A stretch of 15,783 bases of DNA from Caryophanales bacterium UBA2253 (GCA_002347755.1 DDXT01000019.1:1-15783), one strand, 5' to 3'; positions 1-6,705 are shown, counted from the stretch's first letter. Notes: generated by a model not told the origin, from the sequence alone. Numbers and translations are program-made.

Positions 1-3
1 CTC

Positions 4-174
4 TCAGACTGATGACAAACCCCATTTTCAAAGATGGGGTTTGTTTATTTTCCCACAATTATCTTGAAAAAACCAAAAAAACACGTTTTTAGACCCGAAA
101 AAGATATCTTTTTGGTGCCATTGCCCCATTCTCTCACAAGAAAAAAATTAGCGTTGACTTTGTCAACGCTCTGA
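4..174. repeat. Intergenic repeat element, copy 1 (MITE-like, about 171 bp)
   Basis: This is the first of two copies of a non-coding element; the other is at 5217-5386 in the same orientation. Aligned by eye they differ at about 15 positions plus one small indel. The ends form imperfect terminal inverted repeats: TCAGACTGATGAC at 4-16 against TCAGAGCGTTGAC read inward from 174, 10 of 13 identical. Inside are a 10-bp hairpin (16-25/34-43) followed on the plus strand by TTTATTTT, a 16-bp A/T palindrome (98-113), and a 9-bp hairpin (150-158/162-170) followed on the minus strand by a T run. There is no open reading frame of note. It lies just past the amylase stop codon. A small non-autonomous mobile element is the best reading; a dispersed structured repeat of another kind is possible. 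Confidence 0.75.
141..170 (-). terminator. Rho-independent terminator inside repeat copy 1
   Basis: On the minus strand AGCGTTGAC, an AAA loop and GTCAACGCT form a perfect 9-bp stem, followed by AATTTTTTT. It lies about 35 bases past the stop of the GH13 gene and would end that transcript. The terminator belongs to the repeat element, because the same structure occurs in copy 2. Confidence 0.8.
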
Positions 175-198
175 GTGAGTGGCTTCAAAGCCGCTCAC
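175..198 (-). terminator. Stem-loop directly after the amylase stop, lacking its T tract
   Basis: GTGAGTGGCTT at 175-185 is complementary to 188-198 with one wobble, so it forms a strong hairpin eight bases past the stop codon. No T run follows on the minus strand, because the repeat element begins immediately. By analogy with the rplT copy, this is probably the original terminator stem, now separated from its T tract, which would lie left of the window. Confidence 0.5.
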
Positions 199-205
199 TA
201 TTTTA

Positions 206-1480
206 TTAAATGACTAAAACGATTGGTTCGGTCACTTCATGCAAACCTTTTTCTATTTTTTGCTGGCTTAAATAATTCAAACCAGCGAATTGAATGTCAA
301 CCAATTGCGGTTTCGCTCCCAGATTGATGATCCCAAAAACCGTCATGCCTTCTTTTTCATATTTTATTTCGATCACATCGGGACTCAAAGTCCTTACATT
401 CATCACCCAATTTACAAACCCGAGTTTTTTCCTAAGATTTCCCATTTGTTTGATGATGTCGACGATTCCGGCTTTGTTATAGTCTTTCCAATCGATTTCG
501 TCGATTTCAAACAAATCCGGTTTTTCTTTGAGGCCGCATTCCTGACCATTATAAATGAACGGGCATCCTTTCAGAAGGAAAATCAGAGCATTGGCGTTAC
601 GAAGCTGTGCGTCAGTGGTCAAGAACTTGGCCAGACGTTCCATATCGTGATTTTCAATGAAACGGAGTTTTACGTAGTTTTTAGGGTAAGTTGATTCTTG
701 GCGCATTAGGTCGTCAACCCATTTTTGCAAGCTTCCTTTTCCCCTGAAATACTGGTAAAAATCATCAACGATGTCATAATCATAGCAAATATCGAAGACC
801 CGATATATTTCGCTGTCGCTGGAAGCCTCATAGCCCAAATCACGAAGATATTTGATGAAAGACAGATGCACCGATTCGGAAACGTAAATCAGATTGGGAT
901 TAAGAGCGGTCAGTTCCTGACGGGCCCGCTTCCAGAAACTAAGCGGAAGCAAAGGCGCAACATCACAGCGGAAACCATCGACCCCAAAACCGGTCCAATA
1001 GCGCAAGACATTTATCAATTCGTTTTCCAACGGGACGTTGTCTTCAAATTTGAAATCGGTAATATCCCACCAATCCCCCACCCGGTTCGTAAATGAACCG
1101 TCTGTTTTGTGATAATACCAATCCGGATGAGTCTTGGAATAAACAGCATCATGAGAAGTATGGTTGAAAACAATGTCGATGATGACCTTCATATTCCGTT
1201 TGTGTGCTTCATTCAGGAAGTTTTGGAAATCCCGAATCGTTCCCAAGTCTGGGTTTATCTCATAATAATTGGAGATCGAATACGGGCTTCCCATCGTCCC
1301 TTTTCGGTTCAGTTTTCCGATTGGGTGAATTGGAAGCAATTGGATAATGTCAGCATGCAAACTTTTGATTTGATCAAGCTTTTTGATGGCGCCTTTAAAA
1401 TCATGAGTCAGGCTAAACTGGCGAATGAACATTTGGTAAAAAACCAAGTTTCGTAAATCAATTGATGTGTTTTTGGCCAT
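206..1480 (-). CDS. GH13 alpha-amylase family glycosyl hydrolase, cytoplasmic
   Basis: This 424-residue protein has the four conserved regions of the GH13 (alpha-amylase) family. Region I is DIVFNH at 102-107, region II GFRCD at 169-173 with nucleophile Asp173, region III carries acid/base Glu202 (YVSES), and region IV is ENHD at 276-279 with Asp279. The TIM barrel is followed by a short C-terminal beta domain. There is no signal peptide, so it probably acts on internal or imported alpha-glucans or maltodextrins; exact specificity (amylase, maltogenic or oligo-glucosidase) cannot be read. The ATG at 1480 has an AAGGGGG ribosome site. It lies 83 bases downstream of the flavin reductase gene with no convincing own promoter, so it may be read through from that operon. 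A pgcA-type phosphoglucomutase elsewhere in the window fits glucan use. Confidence 0.9.
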   Translation of the reverse strand: MAKNTSIDLRNLVFYQMFIRQFSLTHDFKGAIKKLDQIKSLHADIIQLLPIHPIGKLNRKGTMGSPYSISNYYEINPDLGTIRDFQNFLNEAHKRNMKVIIDIVFNHTSHDAVYSKTHPDWYYHKTDGSFTNRVGDWWDITDFKFEDNVPLENELINVLRYWTGFGVDGFRCDVAPLLPLSFWKRARQELTALNPNLIYVSESVHLSFIKYLRDLGYEASSDSEIYRVFDICYDYDIVDDFYQYFRGKGSLQKWVDDLMRQESTYPKNYVKLRFIENHDMERLAKFLTTDAQLRNANALIFLLKGCPFIYNGQECGLKEKPDLFEIDEIDWKDYNKAGIVDIIKQMGNLRKKLGFVNWVMNVRTLSPDVIEIKYEKEGMTVFGIINLGAKPQLVDIQFAGLNYLSQQKIEKGLHEVTEPIVLVI

Positions 1481-1524
1481 AATAATCCCCCTTGATAATC
1501 CAATTTTATTAAATATCTCTCGCT

Positions 1525-1553
1525 AAAAATGGATGTAATGCATTCCATCTTTT
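1525..1553 (-). terminator. Weak candidate terminator between the flavin reductase and amylase genes
   Basis: On the minus strand ATGGA and TCCAT pair around a 10-base loop, with flanking A and T runs extending the stem and a TTTTT tail. The G+C core is small, so it may only partly separate the amylase gene from the upstream operon. Confidence 0.3.
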
Positions 1554-1563
1554 CCAAAATGCT

Positions 1564-2070
1564 TCAGATTTTCTCTTTTTCCAACAACAAAACGACTTCA
1601 CCAATGTAAAAACGATGAAAGTCTTTTCGAGAATAGTATTTTCCGATGACGAATTCCGGGATTTCCTCCGGATTTAAGTCTTGAAAATAAATTTTTTTAC
1701 AAACGAAAGTCAAACGGGATTCCCCAAAAGTGACTCCTCCATCTTTTACTTCCATAGGGGTCAGTTCGCAATTTTTGACTTTGTCTTCATCTTTTCCGCT
1801 GTGAGTACCCAAATAAGAAAGTTTCTCTCGAAAGGCTTCATCATAAAACGAAACCGTGAATATGTCATGGCTTTCCATCAGGTTATAGGTATGGCGGGTC
1901 GGACGAACATAGACAATGACGACATTCTTTCCCCAAAGCACGCCCATGGTGGCCCAGCCGATGGTCATCGCATTGAAATCTTGAATGGTTCCGGCGGTCA
2001 GCAAGGCATTGTCCTTTCCGATGATTTTAAATACGTTCTCTTTCAAATACAGAATGTCTTTTTCTTTCAT
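1564..2070 (-). CDS. Flavin reductase family protein (FMN-binding split barrel)
   Basis: This 168-residue protein matches the flavin reductase-like, FMN-binding split-barrel family in length and pattern. NAMTIGWATMG (33-43) is the typical strand and loop near the flavin phosphate, VRPTRHTYNL (55-64) is the family's R-P-x-R-x-T/S-x-x-L-type segment, and FTVSF (71-75) is the next barrel strand. Members bind FMN and either reduce flavin with NAD(P)H or act as small flavoproteins of unknown substrate. The ATG lies one base past the stop of the nucleoside kinase gene, and the nearest GGAGA is about 17 bases upstream, so expression probably depends on translational coupling. It is the third gene of the operon that starts at 5163. 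Its physiological substrate is not evident. Confidence 0.8.
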   Translation of the reverse strand: MKEKDILYLKENVFKIIGKDNALLTAGTIQDFNAMTIGWATMGVLWGKNVVIVYVRPTRHTYNLMESHDIFTVSFYDEAFREKLSYLGTHSGKDEDKVKNCELTPMEVKDGGVTFGESRLTFVCKKIYFQDLNPEEIPEFVIGKYYSRKDFHRFYIGEVVLLLEKEKI

Positions 2071-2071
2071 A

Positions 2072-3706
2072 TCAATAAAAGCAGCTTTCTCCGATAAATT
2101 CTCTTAACAAAGAGTTGCAAGGAACATAACGATCGTCGATGTCCTTAAAGTATTTCAAGAACTTCACCAGTCGGTTGGCCGCGATGAAAAACTCATCATT
2201 GTGGTCAATTTTTTCCAAAACTGGAAGTGCGTATTTTTTCATGACATTTAGTTCATAAGTCAATTCGGTATTGAAAATGAAATCCGCTTGTTCCTGAAAT
2301 GGGTAAATCCATCGGAATTCCCCTCTCCGGACCGAAGGCCACATTTGGAAAGTAACGACCGGGTTCGTTTTCCGGAACTTGGCGTCGCGGACGATCCTTC
2401 TCAGCATCCGAATGTCGGTCGGACTGATGGGATTGTGGTTATCAATATTGATCTGTGAAGTGGGGCTGATGTAAATCTTGAATTTCTGATTTTTTGGAAT
2501 CAAATTGGTCAACTGTTCATTGAGAGCATGGATCCCTTCAATGATGATCGGAGTATTGGGTTCCAACCGGGCTTTGTGAAAAGCAACCCGCTTCCCGATT
2601 TGGAAATCGAATTCCGGGACGTCTACCTCTTCGCCTTCGACCAGGGCTAAAAGGTTCCGATTAAATAGATCAATGTCCAAAGCATCAATGTGTTCAAAAT
2701 CCGGTTCTCCGAATTCGTCAATCGGGGCTTTCTCACGATTCAGATAATAATCATCGATTGAGATCTTGACCGGGTGGATCCCGTGGGTCATTAATTCAAT
2801 TCGCAGGCGATGCGAGAACGTGGTCTTTCCCGATGACGAAGGTCCCGCGATGGCGATAAGCCGGATGTTGTGAATGTCATTTTTGATTCTCAGGCCCAAT
2901 TCGGATAACATGTTGTTATGTTTTGTCTCACACATGTTGACCAAATCCGAAGCATTCCCAGTTTCAACGTATCCGTTTAACTTGGGAATCGAGTTCGCCT
3001 GACAACTTTCCGACCATTCGCGAGCTTCGCGGAGCATCCGCCCAAAACTTGGAGAATCAATGAATTCCGGAATGTTGCCGTTGATTTCGGCTCGCGGAAG
3101 CTGAACGATGAAACTCGGAAAATAAAGTCTCAGCCGGTAGCTTTTTAAATATCCGGTGGAAGGAACCATATAACCGAACATATAGTTGATGTAGTCTTCG
3201 CAAGCATAAACGTTGACGGTGTCCTCGGACCGGTACTTCAAAACTTCAATTTTATCGAGATAATTTCGCGAACGATAAATGCTGATTGCTTCTTCTTTTT
3301 TTAACTTCTTGCGGATAATCGGATAATCCGCTTCAACAAGCTTCTTCATTTCCAAATCAAGTTTGTTTATGAAGTTCATGTCGATTCGCACCGCGACCCC
3401 CCAAACATCGCATATGTACGAGCGGGAAACGCATTGGCTGAATTTGACTTTTATGCCCGGGTAAAGCTGTTCGAGAGCCATGATCATGAGATAACGAACG
3501 CTGGTCTCGTAGACTTTACCGGCTTCGAAACTGCTCAGATCCAAAAACTCGACGGCAGCGTCGTAATTGACATAGTATCCCAGTTCCCGAAGGCGGTTGT
3601 TTACCTTGGCCACATAAGCGTTGACTTTCAGATCCTTCGCCAATTTTTCGAGGGTTACTTTTTCTTCAAACTGCAGAATTTGCTGGTTGACTTTGATTGT
3701 GAACAT
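2072..3706 (-). CDS. TGS / ThrRS-like / uridine kinase fusion (nucleoside kinase)
   Basis: This 544-residue protein combines an N-terminal TGS-like ubiquitin fold (about 1-65), a middle region resembling the second additional domain of threonyl-tRNA synthetases (about 66-230), and a C-terminal uridine kinase/phosphoribulokinase-type P-loop domain (about 280-490). The Walker A loop is GPSSSGKTT at 288-296. DDYY at 318-321, DFEHIDALD at 336-344 and EGIHALN at 390-396 are typical of uridine kinases. Proteins with this architecture are common in Bacillota and related groups and are annotated as nucleoside kinases; the role of the synthetase-like half is not settled. The ATG has AGGAG seven bases upstream. 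The gene overlaps the 3' end of the ligase-like gene by 41 bases, indicating coupled expression. Confidence 0.88.
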   Translation of the reverse strand: MFTIKVNQQILQFEEKVTLEKLAKDLKVNAYVAKVNNRLRELGYYVNYDAAVEFLDLSSFEAGKVYETSVRYLMIMALEQLYPGIKVKFSQCVSRSYICDVWGVAVRIDMNFINKLDLEMKKLVEADYPIIRKKLKKEEAISIYRSRNYLDKIEVLKYRSEDTVNVYACEDYINYMFGYMVPSTGYLKSYRLRLYFPSFIVQLPRAEINGNIPEFIDSPSFGRMLREAREWSESCQANSIPKLNGYVETGNASDLVNMCETKHNNMLSELGLRIKNDIHNIRLIAIAGPSSSGKTTFSHRLRIELMTHGIHPVKISIDDYYLNREKAPIDEFGEPDFEHIDALDIDLFNRNLLALVEGEEVDVPEFDFQIGKRVAFHKARLEPNTPIIIEGIHALNEQLTNLIPKNQKFKIYISPTSQINIDNHNPISPTDIRMLRRIVRDAKFRKTNPVVTFQMWPSVRRGEFRWIYPFQEQADFIFNTELTYELNVMKKYALPVLEKIDHNDEFFIAANRLVKFLKYFKDIDDRYVPCNSLLREFIGESCFY

Positions 3707-5093
3707 TCAATGGCTCCTCTCCTGATGAAACAGGCAAATCTTTCTTCTCGCTCATCAATGGCAGAATGATTGACAACGTTACCATAACCAAAGGGTTATA
3801 GAACGTTGTATCGAACATTCCGTGAACAAGTAGACTAAGAATGATAAAAAATACATAAATATTATAATCGCACTTCAGAAGCGATTGGCGGATCAAAGAG
3901 AAAAGGTAATAGATGAAGGCAATCATCCCCACGATCCCGATGGTCGCCAAAGTTTGAATGATGAAATTATGATAATAAGTGCTGGTTCCAACCAGAGAAA
4001 TGTAATATTCGGAAGTAAAAATCCCTCCGCCGAAAAGCGGATATCGCAAAAAGACACTCAAACCGATCCGGTAAAGGATCTCCCGTCCGGTCAGCGATAC
4101 TCCCCTTTGATTCAAGACTTCATAAAAGCTTTTGACCACTCCGGTGGGAATGCCAATCAATAAAAGCACTAGCAAAATGAAAATGATGGCCACAAAAGCT
4201 TTTTTAATGAATTCGGTTTTGTTCTTTATGTCACCAAGAAATTTGATGATCAGCGGCAAGAAAGTAATCAAAACCGCCAGGTAAGCTCCGCGTGACAAAG
4301 TCAATACTAAACCAAATAACTCAATGGTCAAAGCCAAGATCAATTGGTACTTCTTTTGGTACTGAACAAACCAATAACAAGTCAAGGGGATCACCAACAA
4401 ATACATCATGGCTACATAATTAATGTTGGCCCAACTCAAGTCAATGGCTTTCCAATTGAAAAAATCCATAATCGTCCCGCCCTCAAATATTTCTAAATTA
4501 TAGACCATCGTTTCGGCGAAAATCATTAATCCAAAATAAGTGAAAGACCGGGCCACGTAAATTCGAGTTTCAAAAGCGTCGTAATGGGTCTTAAGGTTAT
4601 AAAAGTAGGCAAACAGAAAAATATAAAAGACCATCGTGGAAATCCCGAGGACTGGTGATTTCCAATCGGGAGCATTGACTGCCGAAAAGACGGAGGCAAT
4701 CAACAAAAATATCATCCCAATGAGAACATGGTTCGAAAATTTCGCTTTTTTGCGAAACAAATCATAAATCAAAAAAGGCATGGCCACAGCCGCCACGATC
4801 AAAGCCGGTGTCAGATAAACCGCTCTTGTCTCCAACCGCAGCGAACCAATCCCGAATAATATGATCGGAACCAGACGAAAACGGTTGAAATCAAAAATAA
4901 AGATAAGCAATGCCAAAACCAGACCGACGGGAATGGCCAGATAGGCCAAATGGAATTTCCAATTGGCCAAAGCGACCAGCAGGAAAAAAATGATATACAA
5001 ATCGCTGTCAAAAAACTTTCCAAGGAGGGATCTTACTTTTTGGGTTCCCTTCCGATTTAGAAAGTTTTGAAAAATATCTTTGATTCTTTGCAT
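3666..5093 (-). CDS. O-antigen ligase family polytopic membrane protein (Wzy/WaaL-like)
   Basis: This 475-residue protein is hydrophobic throughout, with about a dozen predicted membrane segments. It has hallmarks of the Wzy_C / O-antigen ligase superfamily: LTLSRGAYLAVL around 264-275, a large loop with GREILY (336-341) and PLFGGG (352-357), and YYHNFIIQTLATIGIVG (373-389) before the last membrane helices. Family members polymerise or transfer lipid-linked glycans at the outer face of the membrane. In an apparently monoderm cell it more likely polymerises or attaches a capsule, wall glycan or glycolipid than LPS. No glycosyltransferase or flippase genes adjoin it, so the substrate is unknown. 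The ATG follows AGGAAGG, and it is the first gene after the promoter at 5135-5163. Confidence 0.82.
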   Translation of the reverse strand: MQRIKDIFQNFLNRKGTQKVRSLLGKFFDSDLYIIFFLLVALANWKFHLAYLAIPVGLVLALLIFIFDFNRFRLVPIILFGIGSLRLETRAVYLTPALIVAAVAMPFLIYDLFRKKAKFSNHVLIGMIFLLIASVFSAVNAPDWKSPVLGISTMVFYIFLFAYFYNLKTHYDAFETRIYVARSFTYFGLMIFAETMVYNLEIFEGGTIMDFFNWKAIDLSWANINYVAMMYLLVIPLTCYWFVQYQKKYQLILALTIELFGLVLTLSRGAYLAVLITFLPLIIKFLGDIKNKTEFIKKAFVAIIFILLVLLLIGIPTGVVKSFYEVLNQRGVSLTGREILYRIGLSVFLRYPLFGGGIFTSEYYISLVGTSTYYHNFIIQTLATIGIVGMIAFIYYLFSLIRQSLLKCDYNIYVFFIILSLLVHGMFDTTFYNPLVMVTLSIILPLMSEKKDLPVSSGEEPLNVHNQSQPANSAV

Positions 5094-5134
5094 TTGGGTA
5101 AAACCTTCCTAATTCAAGAAGTCAATTTGAAGTA

Positions 5135-5163
5135 ATTATATCATAGCCAGCCATATAAATCAA
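5135..5163 (-). promoter_or_regulatory. Sigma-A promoter with extended -10, for the ligase-kinase operon
   Basis: On the minus strand TTGATT (5158-5163) is followed by a 17-base spacer and a perfect TATAAT (5135-5140). TGA directly before the -10 box forms an extended -10. Transcription would start near 5128, about 35 bases before the ligase ATG. Confidence 0.8.
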
Positions 5164-5190
5164 ACAACTTTGCCGTTTGGCGAACTTCTT

Positions 5191-5216
5191 AAAAAAAACA
5201 TCATTGTTCGTGATGT
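5191..5216 (-). terminator. Probable ancestral rplT terminator, left copy of a target duplication
   Basis: On the minus strand ACATCA and TGATGT form a 6-bp stem around a short loop, followed by eight T residues. It is a complete intrinsic terminator, but lies about 190 bases past the rplT stop, on the far side of the repeat element. The hairpin (5199-5216) is nearly identical to the one directly after rplT at 5388-5405. Confidence 0.65.
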
Positions 5217-5386
5217 TCAGACTGATGACAAACCCCATTTTCAAAGATGGGGTTCGTTTATTTTCCCACAACTATCTTGAAAAAACAAAAAAAACATTTT
5301 TTTAGACTCGAAAAAGGTATCTTTTTGGGGCTATTGTCCCATTTTATTACAAGAAAAAAAGAGCGTTGACTTTGTCAACGCTCTGA
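5217..5386. repeat. Intergenic repeat element, copy 2 (MITE-like, 170 bp)
   Basis: This second copy of the element shares the TCAG...CTGA ends and the three internal palindromes with copy 1. It is flanked by near-identical direct repeats, CATCATTGTTCGTGATGTT at 5199-5217 and CATCACTGTTCGTGATGTT at 5388-5406, one mismatch in 19. This is the expected signature of an insertion with a long target duplication. One substitution in the left hairpin keeps a G-U pair in minus-strand RNA but breaks the pair in plus-strand RNA. Most of the gap between the ligase-like gene and rplT is this element; the rest holds the promoter at 5135-5163. Confidence 0.78.
5354..5383 (-). terminator. Rho-independent terminator after rplT, inside repeat copy 2
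   Basis: On the minus strand GAGCGTTGAC, an AAA loop and GTCAACGCTC make a perfect 10-bp stem followed by seven T residues. It begins about 20 bases past the rplT stop and should end the infC-rpmI-rplT transcript. Confidence 0.85.
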
Positions 5387-5387
5387 G

Positions 5388-5406
5388 CATCACTGTTCGT
5401 GATGTT
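5388..5406. repeat. Right copy of the hairpin direct repeat flanking repeat copy 2
   Basis: CATCAC and GTGATG pair around TGTTC directly after the rplT coding sequence, touching its stop codon. The left copy is at 5199-5217. No T run follows on the minus strand, because the element intervenes. Confidence 0.7.
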
Positions 5407-5764
5407 ATTTGGCTAGTTTGGTTTTGGCAGTTTCGCAGAGAACGGTGAAAGAAGCGGCATCATGAATGGCAAGTTCGGAAAGCATTTTCCGGTTGACATC
5501 AATATTGGCATTCTTTAAGCCATACATCAATTTGCTGTATGACAATCCATTCATTCTGGCGGCAGCGTTGATTCGAGTAATCCAAAGTTTTCGGAAATTA
5601 CCCTTGCGATCACGCCGATCAGCATAGGCATAAGTCAAAGACTTCATTACCTGAGCTTTGGCGGTACGAAATAATGTATGTTTTGAGCCAAAATAACCTT
5701 TGGCCAGTACTAAGACTCTTTTTCGTCTTCTTCGGGAAACGACTCCACCTTTTGTTCGTGGCAT
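5405..5764 (-). CDS. rplT: 50S ribosomal protein L20
   Basis: This 119-residue protein is a full-length L20: MPRTKGG start, the very basic RRRRKR stretch (11-16), the [20 protein letters not shown] segment (23-42), and the [16 protein letters not shown] core (65-80). L20 binds 23S rRNA early in large-subunit assembly and, in many Bacillota, also represses its own operon by binding the infC leader. The ATG has AGGAGG eight bases upstream and lies 15 bases after rpmI. The L20-leader-like RNA upstream of infC makes feedback control likely. Its 3' end abuts the terminator hairpin disrupted by the repeat element. Confidence 0.97.
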   Translation of the reverse strand: MPRTKGGVVSRRRRKRVLVLAKGYFGSKHTLFRTAKAQVMKSLTYAYADRRDRKGNFRKLWITRINAAARMNGLSYSKLMYGLKNANIDVNRKMLSELAIHDAASFTVLCETAKTKLAK

Positions 5765-5779
5765 AAATATTACCTCCTA

Positions 5780-5980
5780 TTATTTAATATTTGCAATTTG
5801 TTGACGGATACGGCTTAAATCTGATTTGGATACACAAGATTCTTTACGTAAGTGACGGGTTCTCTTTTGAGATTTTCCCGGTGCCAAGTGGCTGTTTCCC
5901 GGACGGCTGAACATAACTAGACCGGTTCCGGAAATTTTAAAACGTTTTTTTGTACCGCAATGGGTTTTCATTTTGGGCAT
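5780..5980 (-). CDS. rpmI: 50S ribosomal protein L35
   Basis: This 66-residue protein is a typical L35, beginning MPKMKTHCGTKKRFKISGTG with the basic RKRTRHLRKE-type region following (KSQKRTRHLRKES at about 37-49). It is a small basic protein of the large ribosomal subunit. The ATG has AAGGAGTG upstream. It sits between infC and rplT with 14- and 15-base gaps, the conserved order in bacteria. Confidence 0.96.
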   Translation of the reverse strand: MPKMKTHCGTKKRFKISGTGLVMFSRPGNSHLAPGKSQKRTRHLRKESCVSKSDLSRIRQQIANIK

Positions 5981-5994
5981 ATTCTACACTCCTT

Positions 5995-6534
5995 TTAATT
6001 TTTTTTCTTGGGAACAAGAATCAAAGAAATACTTTTCCCTTCTTGAACGGGTTTGGTTTCCGCGTTGGAAATGTCCGATGTCATCTGAATGAATTTGTCC
6101 AAATTTCTCTGGGCATCAATATCGGAAGACATCATTCGAGCGCGACGGTTGAAACGCAGCGTGACTTTAAGTTTGTCCCCGCCTTCAAGGAATTTTCTTC
6201 CGGTTCTTAACTTAGTTTCAAAGTCATTTGAACTTATCACCGGAGTCAGCCAAATTTCTTTCACGGTGACCATTTTTTGGTTCTTTTTTGATTCTCTGGC
6301 CTTCTTCACCTGCTCATAATGGAATTTACTGTAGTCGAGGAAACGACAAACAGGAGTTTTGGCGTTGGGAGCAACGCATACTAAGTCAAGATCAACGCTT
6401 CGAGCCATTTTAATGGCTTCGTTAAGGGATTTGATGCCTAGCTGCTCGCCCTTTTCATTAATGACCAGAACTTCAGATGCATTAATGTTTTCATTGATTA
6501 GGGCATCCGTTTTGCGATCAATATTCTTACTAAT
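5995..6534 (-). CDS. infC: Translation initiation factor IF-3, AUU start
   Basis: IF-3 binds the 30S subunit, keeps it free of 50S and checks start codon-initiator tRNA pairing. The first in-frame ATG (6408) would give only 137 residues and lose most of the N domain. Reading upstream restores the IF-3 N-terminus, including ALINENINASEVLVI and EKGEQLGI, to an ATT at 6532-6534. AGGAGGTG (6542-6549) is correctly spaced before it. The full protein is therefore 179 residues, with the N domain (about 1-75), a lysine-rich linker and a C domain. AUU initiation is the known device by which IF-3 limits its own synthesis in enterobacteria. The usual RFRGRE motif of the C domain reads RFNRRAR here. It is the first gene of infC-rpmI-rplT. 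Confidence 0.93.
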   Translation of the reverse strand: MSKNIDRKTDALINENINASEVLVINEKGEQLGIKSLNEAIKMARSVDLDLVCVAPNAKTPVCRFLDYSKFHYEQVKKARESKKNQKMVTVKEIWLTPVISSNDFETKLRTGRKFLEGGDKLKVTLRFNRRARMMSSDIDAQRNLDKFIQMTSDISNAETKPVQEGKSISLILVPKKKN

Positions 6535-6541
6535 AAAACAA

Positions 6542-6549
6542 CACCTCCT
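6542..6549 (-). promoter_or_regulatory. Ribosome binding site that fixes the infC AUU start
   Basis: AGGAGGTG on the minus strand lies seven bases before ATT at 6534 (nine from AGGAGG). No ATG or GTG is at a usable distance, and the first in-frame ATG is 126 bases further on. Confidence 0.88.
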
Positions 6550-6572
6550 AAAGTGTTTGTAATAAAAATAGC

Positions 6573-6606
6573 AAAAGAAAAGTGAGTATCAAGCAAAGAC
6601 ACCCAC
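6573..6606 (-). terminator. Attenuator terminator in the infC leader
   Basis: On the minus strand GTGGGTGTC and GATACTCAC form a 9-bp stem with two G-U wobbles and a 7-base loop, followed by TTTTCTTTT. It lies about 25 bases before the infC ribosome site, so it would prevent expression of all three genes unless its 5' arm is sequestered by the upstream ACCCAC. Confidence 0.8.
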
Positions 6607-6705
6607 CAAGATCACATATGTTTCTATTTAAGTGACGTATACCTACCGATACGAAATCGATCAGGTGAGAAGTGGGTACTTCCTCTTTCCACTATGATTT
6701 ATTAC
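6573..6705 (-). ncRNA. L20-type autoregulatory leader RNA of infC-rpmI-rplT
   Basis: The roughly 170-base untranslated leader contains mutually exclusive pairings. ACCCAC (6672-6677, minus sense) can pair locally with AGTGG (6689-6693) or at long range with GTGGGT (6601-6606). The latter is the 5' arm of an intrinsic terminator (stem 6582-6590/6598-6606). An intervening stem-loop pairs CCT...CGAT with ATCG...AGG. Position, long-range ACCCAC/GTGGGT pairing and terminator match the known Bacillota L20 leader, in which L20 favours premature termination. The family assignment is by recognition, not by a covariance model. Confidence 0.8.

Noticed and set aside
4..174. CRISPR repeat, riboswitch, group II intron or complete insertion sequence
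   Set aside because: There are only two distant copies without spacers, no reading frame for a transposase or reverse transcriptase, no intron domain V/VI structure visible, and the element lies after genes rather than before them.
1481..1563. Separate promoter for the amylase gene
   Set aside because: TTACAT and TATTTA can be paired at 17 bases, but the -35 match is poor, so I do not call it.
5995..6408. ATG start for infC at 6408
   Set aside because: It removes most of the conserved IF-3 N domain and has no ribosome binding site. The upstream frame continues with IF-3-like sequence to the ATT at 6534 behind AGGAGGTG.
6573..6705. T-box riboswitch upstream of infC
   Set aside because: The leader has AGTGG and ACCCAC segments but no T-box consensus (AGGGTGGNACCGCG-type), and the downstream genes match the L20 leader context.
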